From positions 62,001 to 126,000 of the forward strand of contig NZ_FRBH01000009.1 of NCBI RefSeq assembly GCF_900142565.1: a DNA stretch of 64,000 bases, read 5' to 3'. Shown here piece after piece: positions 25,755 through 34,600 of this stretch (positions are counted from its first letter, which is position 1; every line of letters starts with the position of its first letter). The notes below the pieces were generated by a model. The model was given only the letters and a program-made list of their open reading frames with translations. It ran no database searches and was not told the DNA's origin. The position numbers and the translations under genes are program-made. This DNA comes from Chishuiella changwenlii. Its GTDB lineage: Bacteria > Bacteroidota > Bacteroidia > Flavobacteriales > Weeksellaceae.

Positions 25755-26246
25755 TTATATGTAACGCTCATTTATAATATTCATATGATGAATTGCATGA
25801 CCGGCAATTATATAACCTAACTGTTCCACAGAATATTCGTAATCTCCAATTTTTCCTATTCTTGCTAATGTTTCATCATTATAAGATAAAAACTGATAAT
25901 GTGTAGATCGCATTAAATGATCCCACTCTTCTATTAAGTCTTTTACTTCTCTAGCGTTCGCATTAGATTTAACAGCATATTCATTTTGATCAAAAAAGTT
26001 TAAATTCTGATTATCCTCTCTTGCAATATGTTGTGCTCTAAAAGAGAAAATACGTTCGCAATCTATACAATGCTGCACAACTTCTTTTATTGTCCATTTT
26101 CCTTCTGCATAAGCAAAATTCCATTTATCCAATTCAGTTACAATGGTTAATGTTTTTTTTATTGCTTCTATTCTACTAAAAAGAGCATCTTCAACTTCAA
26201 TCTTATCGTAAATTGAAATATAATTAATGTGATCTGTTGATTTCAT
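25755..26246 (-). CDS. DinB family protein
   Basis: 163 residues. The DinB/YfiT four-helix bundle is indicated by KWNFAYAEGKWTIKEVVQHC at ~62-82 and HAIHHMNIINERY at the end. The three metal ligands would be H79 (VQHC) and the two His of AGHAIHHM. Members bind divalent metal and some are thiol transferases; the role of this one is unknown. It is a stand-alone gene; the long repeat array lies between it and the beta-lactamase gene. Confidence 0.87.
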   Translation of the reverse strand: MKSTDHINYISIYDKIEVEDALFSRIEAIKKTLTIVTELDKWNFAYAEGKWTIKEVVQHCIDCERIFSFRAQHIAREDNQNLNFFDQNEYAVKSNANAREVKDLIEEWDHLMRSTHYQFLSYNDETLARIGKIGDYEYSVEQLGYIIAGHAIHHMNIINERYI

Positions 26247-26501
26247 TCGTTAGATTTTAAATGAAATTACTACTTTATATCATGCACTTGTTTTAAGTAT
26301 TTGTTAAAATTTACGCTATTTCATTTTGAGTTTTTTTTAAAAACATTCATTTTAATAAAGTTCTTTCATAAAAGTAAAAACACTTGCTGTAGATTTATAT
26401 TAATCAAAAAATGATTTCTAAGTTTGATTCTTAAACATACCTGTGCACATTTTATAATAAATGAATAGAAAGCAGGTTTTTCAATAAATAAAAAATAATA
26501 A

Positions 26502-28142
26502 ATGATAACGAACTTATCTTATTCAAGTGGAGCATCTAAATACCCACTTTTAGGTGAAACTATAGGTGAAAATTTAAGAAACACAGTTGCAAGATTTCCA
26601 CAGCAAGAAGCCTTAGTTTGCGTAGATCAGAATTATCGTGCGACTTATACAGAATTCTTTTCTCAAACAGAACAAATTGCTAAATCTTTAATAGCTATCG
26701 GAATTAAAAAAGGAGATCGTGTTGGTATTTGGGCTCCTAATAGAGCCGAATGGGTTCTTTTACAATATGCAACAGCTCGAATAGGAATTATATTAGTGAA
26801 TTTAAATCCAGCATATAGACAAAATGAATTAGAATTTGTTCTTAATCAAGCTGAAATATCAGCTGTCTTTGCTTCTATTCGTTTTAAAACAAGTCAATAT
26901 AAAGAAATGTTGACGAATGTAAAGCCTAATGCAAAACTTTTAGAACACATTATTATTTTTGAAGAAGATTGGGATCATTTTCTTTTAAAAGGAGAAGAAA
27001 CACCAACATCTGAAATTCATAAATTAGAACAATCAGTTCAGTTTGATGATGCAGTAAATATTCAATATACTTCTGGAACAACAGGTTTTCCTAAAGGTGT
27101 AACATTAACGCATCATAATTTATTAAATAATGGTTTCTTTATTGGAATAAGATTAAATTATTCTCATTTAGATCGTGTGTGTATTCCTGTGCCTTTTTAT
27201 CATTGTTTCGGAATGGTTATCGGTAATTTAGCATGTACTTCTCATGGAGCTTGTATGGTTATTCCATCAGATAGTTTTGATCCTGCTAAAACTCTATCAG
27301 CAGTAGAAATAGAAAAATGTACTTCTCTTTACGGTGTTCCAACAATGTTTATTGCGGAGTTAGAATTACCAAATTTTGATCGTTTTGATTTATCATCTCT
27401 AAGAACTGGTGTAATGGCTGGTTCTCCATGCCCTATTGAAATCATGAAAAAAGTTCAATCTAAAATGAATATGAAAGAGGTTTCTATTTGTTATGGAATG
27501 ACAGAAACTTCGCCTGTTTCTACACAAACAATTATTGGAACTCCTTTAGAAAAACAGGTTTCTACAGTAGGAACTGTTCAAGATCATTTAGAAATAAAAA
27601 TAATTGATCCAGCAACAGGAGAGATTTTACCAAAAGGAATTGCTGGTGAATTTTGTACACGAGGTTATTCTGTTATGCAAAAATATTGGAATAATCCCGA
27701 AGCAACAGCACAAGTAATTGATGATAACAATTGGTTACATACTGGAGATTTAGCTACTATGGATGTTGATGGATATATTAATATTACTGGTAGAATAAAA
27801 GATATTATTATTAGAGGTGGAGAAAATATTTCTCCTAAAGAGATAGAAGATTTTTTATATGAACATGACGCTATTTCTGATGTACAAATAATTGGTGTTC
27901 CAAGTGTAAAATATGGTGAAGAAGTTATGGCTTGGGTAAAAATTAAAGATGGTATAAAAGTTAACGAAGATGAGTTAAAAGAATATTGTTTATCTATTGC
28001 GCATTTTAAAAGACCAAAATATTGGAAATTTGTTAATGAATTTCCTATGACAATCTCTGGAAAAATAAGAAAAGTAGAAATGAGAGAAGTTTCAATAAAA
28101 GAATTAGGGTTAGAGAATGCTAAGAAAATTAAAACTTCATAA
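26502..28142 (+). CDS. AMP-binding fatty acyl-CoA synthetase
   Basis: 546 residues. The adenylation motif is NIQYTSGTTGFPKGVTLTHH (~187-206), followed by CYGMTETSPVS, the A8 region NWLHTGDLATMDVDGYINIT and GRIKDIIIRGGENISPKEIE, and the C-terminal lysine in ISGKIRKVEMR. Such enzymes activate fatty acids to acyl-CoA for beta-oxidation or lipid synthesis. The overall form resembles FadD3/FadK-like medium/long-chain ligases. A single-gene unit by spacing; a hairpin follows the stop codon. Confidence 0.92.
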   Translation: MITNLSYSSGASKYPLLGETIGENLRNTVARFPQQEALVCVDQNYRATYTEFFSQTEQIAKSLIAIGIKKGDRVGIWAPNRAEWVLLQYATARIGIILVNLNPAYRQNELEFVLNQAEISAVFASIRFKTSQYKEMLTNVKPNAKLLEHIIIFEEDWDHFLLKGEETPTSEIHKLEQSVQFDDAVNIQYTSGTTGFPKGVTLTHHNLLNNGFFIGIRLNYSHLDRVCIPVPFYHCFGMVIGNLACTSHGACMVIPSDSFDPAKTLSAVEIEKCTSLYGVPTMFIAELELPNFDRFDLSSLRTGVMAGSPCPIEIMKKVQSKMNMKEVSICYGMTETSPVSTQTIIGTPLEKQVSTVGTVQDHLEIKIIDPATGEILPKGIAGEFCTRGYSVMQKYWNNPEATAQVIDDNNWLHTGDLATMDVDGYINITGRIKDIIIRGGENISPKEIEDFLYEHDAISDVQIIGVPSVKYGEEVMAWVKIKDGIKVNEDELKEYCLSIAHFKRPKYWKFVNEFPMTISGKIRKVEMREVSIKELGLENAKKIKTS

Positions 28143-28168
28143 AATATCACTTAAAAACTCATTATTAA

Positions 28169-28206
28169 TAGATTCAAAATAATAATTTCAATTATCTTTG
28201 AATCTA
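28169..28206. terminator. Hairpin that covers the next gene's -7 element
   Basis: TAGATTCAAA (28169-28178) pairs perfectly with TTTGAATCTA (28197-28206), and ATAAT/ATTAT extends the stem inward. The T-run is weak. The right arm contains the last bases of the TATCTTTG promoter element at 28193-28200, so the structure may be a terminator, an operator, or both. Confidence 0.5.
28193..28200 (+). promoter_or_regulatory. -7 promoter element of the NtrC-type regulator gene
   Basis: TATCTTTG matches TAnnTTTG and lies 38 bp before the start codon. Confidence 0.5.
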
Positions 28207-28238
28207 TTATAATTTATACAAATAAAACGGTCTACACG

Positions 28239-29408
28239 ATGTCAAATATCTTATTAATCGAAGATGAACAGGCTATACGTAATGTTTTAAAAAGCATTCT
28301 AATGGACGAAAATCCGAAATGGAATGTTGATGAAGCTGAAAACGGAGCTATCGGATTGCAAAAAATTAAAGAAAAAGAATACGATTTAATCATTAGTGAT
28401 ATAAAAATGCCTCAAAAAGATGGAATGGAAGTTTTATCTGAGGCGATAGAATATAATCCCGAATTAACTATTGTAATGATAACGGGACACGGTGATGTGG
28501 ACTTAGCTGTAGATGCCATTAAAAAAGGTGCATATGATTTTATTTCTAAGCCACCAGATTTAAATAAACTATTAACAACTGTTCGTAATGCTTTAGATAG
28601 AAAAACATTAATTTCTACTAATAGAGAGCTTAAAAAAGAAAATAAAGCGCTTAAAAAGAAAGTTGAAAAGAAATATGAAATGATTGGAGATGCTCCTGCT
28701 ATTTTAGAAGTTAAACAAATAATTGATAAAGTTGCAGATACAGATGCTCGTGTTCTTATTCTTGGTCCAAATGGAACAGGGAAAGAATTAGTAGCACATC
28801 ATTTACATGATCAAAGTAGTCGTAACATAAAACCTTTGGTAGAGGTTAACTGTGCTGCAATTCCGGCAGAGTTAATAGAAAGTGAATTGTTTGGACACGT
28901 AAAAGGTTCTTTTACAGGAGCTGTTAAAGACAAACAAGGAAAATTTGAATTAGCGAATGATGGAACAATCTTTTTAGATGAGATTGGAGATATGAGTCTT
29001 TCTGCACAAGCAAAAGTATTACGTGCGTTGCAAGAAGGAAAAGTTTCTCCTGTTGGATCTGAAAAAGAAATTAATGTTAATGTAAGAGTTATTGCTGCTA
29101 CAAATAAGGACTTACGTAAAGAAATAGATGAAGGTAATTTTAGAGAAGATTTATACCATCGTTTAGCAGTTATTATTGTTAATGTTCCTGCTCTTAATGA
29201 TAGAAAAGATGATATTCCTTCTTTAGTTGAGCATTTTGTTTCGGAAACAACGAGTCAGAAAACATTTGATAATTCTGCTTACGAAGCTTTAAAGGAATTA
29301 GATTGGACTGGAAATATACGCGAATTACGTAATGTTGTTGAGCGTTTACTTATTTTAGGAGAAAATCCTGTTTCTAGAAAAGACGTAGAGCAATTTGTAA
29401 AAAAATAA
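28239..29408 (+). CDS. NtrC-type sigma-54-activating response regulator without a DNA-binding domain
   Basis: 389 residues. The receiver has D54 in LIISDIKMPQKDG and K104 in DFISKPPDL. The AAA+ domain has Walker A GPNGTGKE (176-183), the sigma-54 contact loop as GSFTGA (223-228), Walker B GTIFLDEIGD, and sensor residues in NVRVIAATNKDLRK. The protein ends just after the C-terminal lid (ELDWTGNIRELRNVVERLLI), with ~20 more residues (VSRKDVEQFVKK) and no Fis-type helix-turn-helix. It probably activates RpoN promoters from solution. Two lipoprotein genes follow in the same direction. Confidence 0.9.
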   Translation: MSNILLIEDEQAIRNVLKSILMDENPKWNVDEAENGAIGLQKIKEKEYDLIISDIKMPQKDGMEVLSEAIEYNPELTIVMITGHGDVDLAVDAIKKGAYDFISKPPDLNKLLTTVRNALDRKTLISTNRELKKENKALKKKVEKKYEMIGDAPAILEVKQIIDKVADTDARVLILGPNGTGKELVAHHLHDQSSRNIKPLVEVNCAAIPAELIESELFGHVKGSFTGAVKDKQGKFELANDGTIFLDEIGDMSLSAQAKVLRALQEGKVSPVGSEKEINVNVRVIAATNKDLRKEIDEGNFREDLYHRLAVIIVNVPALNDRKDDIPSLVEHFVSETTSQKTFDNSAYEALKELDWTGNIRELRNVVERLLILGENPVSRKDVEQFVKK

Positions 29409-29420
29409 ATATAACTGTCA

Positions 29421-29846
29421 ATGAATAAATTTTGTTTTTTAATTGCTATTTCTACAATTTTTATTTTCTCATGTAAAAAAGAAGTCAATTCTGTAGACAG
29501 AAGTTCTGATAACTTAACGCACGAAGATGTTGTATCTCTCGAAAAAAATTCTGTTTTCACAAACGAAGCTCTTGTTTATAAAGGAACTTTTGAAGGAAAA
29601 TATAATGGAGATAAAGTGACGCTAAAATTAGCGAATGATAAGTTTACGATTGATTATAAAAATGAGACATATAAAGGCGATTTGTTCAAAAAGGACGATG
29701 GTTCTTTAATGGAAATAAAAGTTGAAAAACATCATTTACCTTTTCAGTTTTTCCGTTGGTCAGATAATTCAGAAATTATGATTTTAAATGAAGATGGCTT
29801 AGCTGATGACAATGGAGAAAATTATTTAACAAGAACTTCGGAATAA
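29421..29846 (+). CDS. Lipoprotein, NlpE-like barrel
   Basis: 141 residues. Start MNKFCFLIAISTIFIFSCKK is a lipoprotein signal (Cys18). Residues ~50-135 have the strand pattern of a small lipocalin-type barrel (YKGTFEGKYNGDKVTLKLAN, TIDYKNETYKGDLFKKDDGS), with a faint resemblance to the NlpE N-domain. No Cys-x-x-Cys motif is present. It begins 13 bp after the regulator gene and its stop overlaps the next start by one base, so all three are probably co-transcribed. Confidence 0.72.
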   Translation: MNKFCFLIAISTIFIFSCKKEVNSVDRSSDNLTHEDVVSLEKNSVFTNEALVYKGTFEGKYNGDKVTLKLANDKFTIDYKNETYKGDLFKKDDGSLMEIKVEKHHLPFQFFRWSDNSEIMILNEDGLADDNGENYLTRTSE

Positions 29847-30358
29847 TGACTATAAAACATATTTTAGCAACATTCATTTTAGCAACAATTATTAGTTGTA
29901 ATTCTACCTCATCATCTAAAAATGAAGATTTAGGAAAACGCTTTTTCGAAGTTTATTCGGCTAGAAAAGATTACAACAAAATGTTATCTTTTTACAATGA
30001 TAGTTTAGTTTACGAAAATGTAGCACAGTATTCTGGTGCTTCTAAAGTAGACCCTCGTTATTTATTGAATGATATTGTTCGTTGGAGCGATCAGACATTG
30101 TTATATGATAACAATCAATTATTAAATGTGAAAGAGTTATTTAGCAACGATTCTATGATTATTGCTAATGGAGAATTTTCTGCATATACGTACAATGGTG
30201 TAAAATATCCCTCAATGAAATTTACAACCTATTTGTATTTGGATAAAAATTCTAAAGTAAAAAAACAGATTGATTGGTTTAATTATCCTATAGAAGATAT
30301 TATCGAATTATATCAATTACAACAGAGTCAACAAAAAATTCAGTTGGATAATAAGTAA
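29846..30358 (+). CDS. Lipoprotein with SnoaL/NTF2-like fold
   Basis: 170 residues with a lipoprotein signal (MTIKHILATFILATIISCNS, Cys18). LGKRFFEVYSARKDYNKMLS, FYNDSLVYENVAQYSGA and the strand-rich end with MKFTTYLYLDKNSKVKKQID match the cone-shaped NTF2-like fold. This fold is used for ligand binding or as an enzyme scaffold; no catalytic set is evident. Its first base is the last base of the preceding stop codon (TAATG). Confidence 0.72.
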   Translation: MTIKHILATFILATIISCNSTSSSKNEDLGKRFFEVYSARKDYNKMLSFYNDSLVYENVAQYSGASKVDPRYLLNDIVRWSDQTLLYDNNQLLNVKELFSNDSMIIANGEFSAYTYNGVKYPSMKFTTYLYLDKNSKVKKQIDWFNYPIEDIIELYQLQQSQQKIQLDNK

Positions 30359-30383
30359 GATTTCAAAATAGTATAACATATAA

Positions 30384-30412
30384 AAAAAGACGAAGAATAT
30401 CTTCGTCTTTTT
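30384..30412. terminator. Bidirectional terminator between convergent operons
   Basis: GACGAAGA (30389-30396) pairs with TCTTCGTC (30400-30407) and is flanked by A-run and T-run, so it can end transcription from both sides. Confidence 0.85.
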
Positions 30413-30479
30413 ATTTTTAGTAAAATTTAATTTCTACTTTATACATTTTACTCTATACGTTATAAACTGTACAATAAAC

Positions 30480-31688
30480 TTAATGCTCATGACCTCCTTT
30501 ATTCTCTAATTTAGCATTGATAAAAAAGGCTCCTTTTGTAACAATTTCTATGTTTTTAGGAATATTTTTTGTCGTCGTTATTGCTGTATATCCAAGATTT
30601 GAAGCATTTTTAGTAATCTCAACTTTCTCAAATTCATTTTTAGCTTTATCTTTTATTATAAAAATATAATACTTACCATCTGCCTCAACAATGGCTTGGT
30701 CAGTAACAGTCGGAGTTAAAACATTATCAATACTAATTGTTCCTGTAATATTCATTCCGTCTATTAAACCCGTCTTATTTCCTATTACTGTACAATGTAT
30801 TGCAATGGTTTTACTCTCGTCTTCGAAAGAAGAACCTATATTAAAAACTTTTGCCGAATAAATGGTATTTGGGTTATTTGTAATTGTAAAATTTACCATT
30901 TGCCCAACTTTAATAAAAGGAAGATCCTTTTCAAAAATTTGTAAATCTAAATGCAATAAACTGTTATTTACTATTTCTAATACTGGAGAAGAAACATCAA
31001 CATACGTACCTATTTTAGCAAACTCATTACTTACAGTTCCACTAATAGGACTTAAAACAGCAAGTCCAGTTCTCATGTTAGACGTTTTTACATTATTCGG
31101 ATTAATTCCCATTAATTGTATTTGTTTATGCAACGATGCTTTTCGTGTTCGTAATGTAGATAAATCTGTTGTTGCAGATTGTAAATTCTTTAATGCTCCT
31201 GCCCCGCCTTCATTTAAAATTCTTTGACGTTGAGACTCTTGTTCTGCTAGCTTTATTCTACTATCAATCATTAAATACTCATCTTGTAACTGAATAAACT
31301 GAGGATTTTCTATTGTAGCAATTACTTGCCCTTTTTTCACATAATCTCCCAATTGTACTCGTAACGTTTTTATTACACCTCCGTATAACGATGTTGCATT
31401 TGCTTTAGAATTATTTGGAACTCGAAGCGTACCATTTGCTTTTATGGTCGCTGTTAAATCTCTATCTTCAATTTTTCCAAAAGAAATACCGACTTCCTTT
31501 ATCTGTTCATTCGTTAAAGTTGTCACTGTAGAAGATTCTTCTTCCTTATTACTTTTAGAATGCTCAGATTCTGAATGTGTTTCTTTCTCTTCTTTCATTG
31601 TTTGATTTTCATTATTACAAGAAACTAAAACAATTAGAATTAAACTTAAATAAAAATTTATTTTGAATGTTTGATAAGACAATTTCAT
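30480..31688 (-). CDS. Metal efflux RND periplasmic adaptor (CzcB/CusB-like)
   Basis: 402 residues with a lipoprotein-like signal (Cys24 in LVSCNNEN). A His/Glu-rich linker (THSESEHSKSNKEEE) may bind metal. The adaptor core shows the biotinyl-lipoyl halves GGVIKTLRVQLGDYVKKGQV and LSPISGTVSNEFAKIGTYVD around a coiled-coil hairpin (~130-190), then beta-barrel and membrane-proximal domains. It ends GGHEH. It links the inner membrane pump to the outer membrane duct. The pump gene lies immediately upstream (3 bp gap). Confidence 0.9.
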   Translation of the reverse strand: MKLSYQTFKINFYLSLILIVLVSCNNENQTMKEEKETHSESEHSKSNKEEESSTVTTLTNEQIKEVGISFGKIEDRDLTATIKANGTLRVPNNSKANATSLYGGVIKTLRVQLGDYVKKGQVIATIENPQFIQLQDEYLMIDSRIKLAEQESQRQRILNEGGAGALKNLQSATTDLSTLRTRKASLHKQIQLMGINPNNVKTSNMRTGLAVLSPISGTVSNEFAKIGTYVDVSSPVLEIVNNSLLHLDLQIFEKDLPFIKVGQMVNFTITNNPNTIYSAKVFNIGSSFEDESKTIAIHCTVIGNKTGLIDGMNITGTISIDNVLTPTVTDQAIVEADGKYYIFIIKDKAKNEFEKVEITKNASNLGYTAITTTKNIPKNIEIVTKGAFFINAKLENKGGHEH

Positions 31689-31691
31689 ATT

Positions 31692-34600
31692 TTACTGATT
31701 AATAAGTGAATAAATATTAATTACTGAATTATTGATATCTTGAATGCTTTTCAGATAATTCAAACGAATATCTGTAGCTGCTTGTACAGAATACAAATAT
31801 TCTACATTCGAAATATCACCGGTTTCATATCCCAATTTTGCTGCATTAATTATCTCTTTTGCATTGGGTAGAGCCTGTTCTTTTAAATAGTTGTACTGAA
31901 CTAACTTTTGCTCATACTCTTGTAAAGTATTTTGTAATTGCGTTTGTAATTGTTGCTTTTGCCAATTTGCGGCAGCTTCAAAAGATTGTTTAGATAAATC
32001 CAACGAACGTATACGAGCTTTTGTAGCTCCAAAAGTTAATGGAATTGAAATTCCTACATCTACATAACTAAATCGTTGACCACGATTATAATACCGTTCG
32101 ATACCATTACGCTCATGCGCTCCAATTAATGAAATATTACTATAACCAAATGTAAAATCTGGTAATCCACTTGCTTTTTCAACCTTTTGCGATGTCTCTA
32201 TAATTTTTGCTTCCTGATACAATGCTTGTATAGCTGGATGCTTGTCTAAGAAATTCTCATCTACCATTGAAGTAATAAATAGTGGCTGATATTCCGCTGA
32301 AGTTTCTATTTCAAATTCTTGTTCAGATTTCAATAAGGTTTGTAAACTTCTATAGGCATTTACTTTATACATTTTATTTTGCTGAGAAAGAAGATTTATC
32401 TCTCCTTGCTTAGTTTGAGCCGTACTAATATCAACTCTTTTAGTATCTCCAGCTTTGTATCTTAGCTTGGCAACACGAGTAAAATCCGTATATATACTAT
32501 CTAAAGAACTTAGAATTTTAGCATTATTTTCTAAATATTCTAATTGATAAAAATAATAACGAACTTGTTGCTTTAGTTGATTAATAGAAATAGATTTTTC
32601 AAATTCCTTTCCTTTCACTTGCTCATTTACAAGATTCTTTTTTGCTTTAAAAATAGATGGAAAAGGAATGGTTTGAGAAATCATAACTCCATCATTAAAC
32701 TCAAAACCTTCATTATTACCATATTGAAAATTAACGCTTGTCTTTGGTAATTCAAAAGCTGTTTTTCTTAATTGTTCTGTAGATTCTATATCTAATGTTT
32801 TAGATTTTATATCTTGATTATTCTCAATCGCTATTTCTATTGCTTGTTCAACAGAAATTTTCTCTTGTGCTTGCAAAAACATCGACCCAAAAAGAAAAAT
32901 TATAATTGTTGTAATAGACGTCATTTTACGATTTGATTTAAAGTTAATTTTCGAATTAAAGATGATATACAACAACGGAAGTACAAATAATGTAAGAAAA
33001 GTTGCAGAGATTAATCCTCCTATTACAACCGTTGCTAAAGGTTTCTGTACCTCTGCTCCTGCACTTGTGCTAATTGCCATTGGTAGAAAACCTAACGAAG
33101 CTACAGTAGCAGTCATCAAAACAGGTCGAAGCCTCATAATTGTTCCTTGCTTTACTTGTTGTATTGTATTATTTATGCCCTCTTTTTTTAATTGATTAAA
33201 TGTTCCGATTAAAACAATACCATTTAAAACTGCTACACCAAACAAAGCTATAAATCCAATTCCTGCACTTATACTAAAAGGCATTCCTCTTAAAATTAAT
33301 GCTATAATACCTCCTATTGCGCTCATCGGGATCGATGTAAAAATTAGCAAGGCTTGTTTAATAGATCGGAAAGTAAAATATAATAAGACAAAAATGAGTA
33401 AAAGCGATACAGGAACTGCTATTAAAAGTCTGTTACTTGCTTTTTCTAAATTTTCGAACTGTCCTCCATACGTGAAGTAATACCCTGTAGGTAGTTTTAT
33501 TTCCTCAGAAAGCTTCTTCTGAATATCACTTACAACACTTTTAACATCCCTATTCTGAACATTAAAACCTATTACAATTCTACGTTTTCCTGCTTCTCTA
33601 CTTATTTGTGCAGGTCCCAATTTATAATCAATTTTTGCAACTTGAGACAATGGTATTTGCATCCCTCTATCAGTCGGAATGGTTAAATTATTAACATCAT
33701 CAATATCAGATTTGTAAAGACTATCTAAACGAACAACCAAATCAAATCTTCGTTCATTTTCATAAATTAACCCAGCACTTTTACCTGCAAAAGCTGTACT
33801 TACAACATCATTTACGTCCTCTATTGTTAATCCATAATTTGCAATTCTTACACGATCGTATTCAATATTTATTTGTGGTAATCCGCTAACTTTTTCAACT
33901 TGTGGAGAAGTTGAACCAGGAACTTTTTGAATAACTTGACTTACTTTTTCTGCATAGATTGCTAAACTATCTAAGTTTTCTCCAAATATTTTTACAGCAA
34001 CATCTTGTCTAACACCAGTCATTAACTCATTAAAACGCATTTGTATGGGTTGATTTTTTTCAAAGAATACTCCAGGAATAACCTCTAATTTTTCCATCAT
34101 GTCATTTGCTAGCTCTTTATAACTTCTACCAGAAGTCCATTCTTTCTGAGGTTTTAAAATAACCATTAAATCTGTTGCCTCTGGCGGCATTGGATCTGTA
34201 GGAACTTCTGCTGATCCTGTTTTTCCTACAACCATCTTAACCTCATCAAAGTTTTTCAGAATACGAGATGCCTGCATAGAAGTTTCAATACTTTGATTAA
34301 GCGAACTACCTTGCGGAAGAATACAATGAAAAGCATAATCACCTTCTTGTAATTGAGGAATAAACTCGCCTCCCATTCTACTAAAAAGAAACAATGAAAA
34401 GGCAAATACACTAATGGTTGCTGCAACAATAATGTATTTTACATTTATGGCTTTCTGTAACAATGGTTGATAAATATGTTGAAGCTTCTCCATCATTTTA
34501 TCGCTAAATGATTTTTTTAGAACAGGCTTCTTACTTAAGAATAATGCACACATCATCGGGATATAAGTAAGAGATAATATTAAAGCTCCAAAAATTGCAA

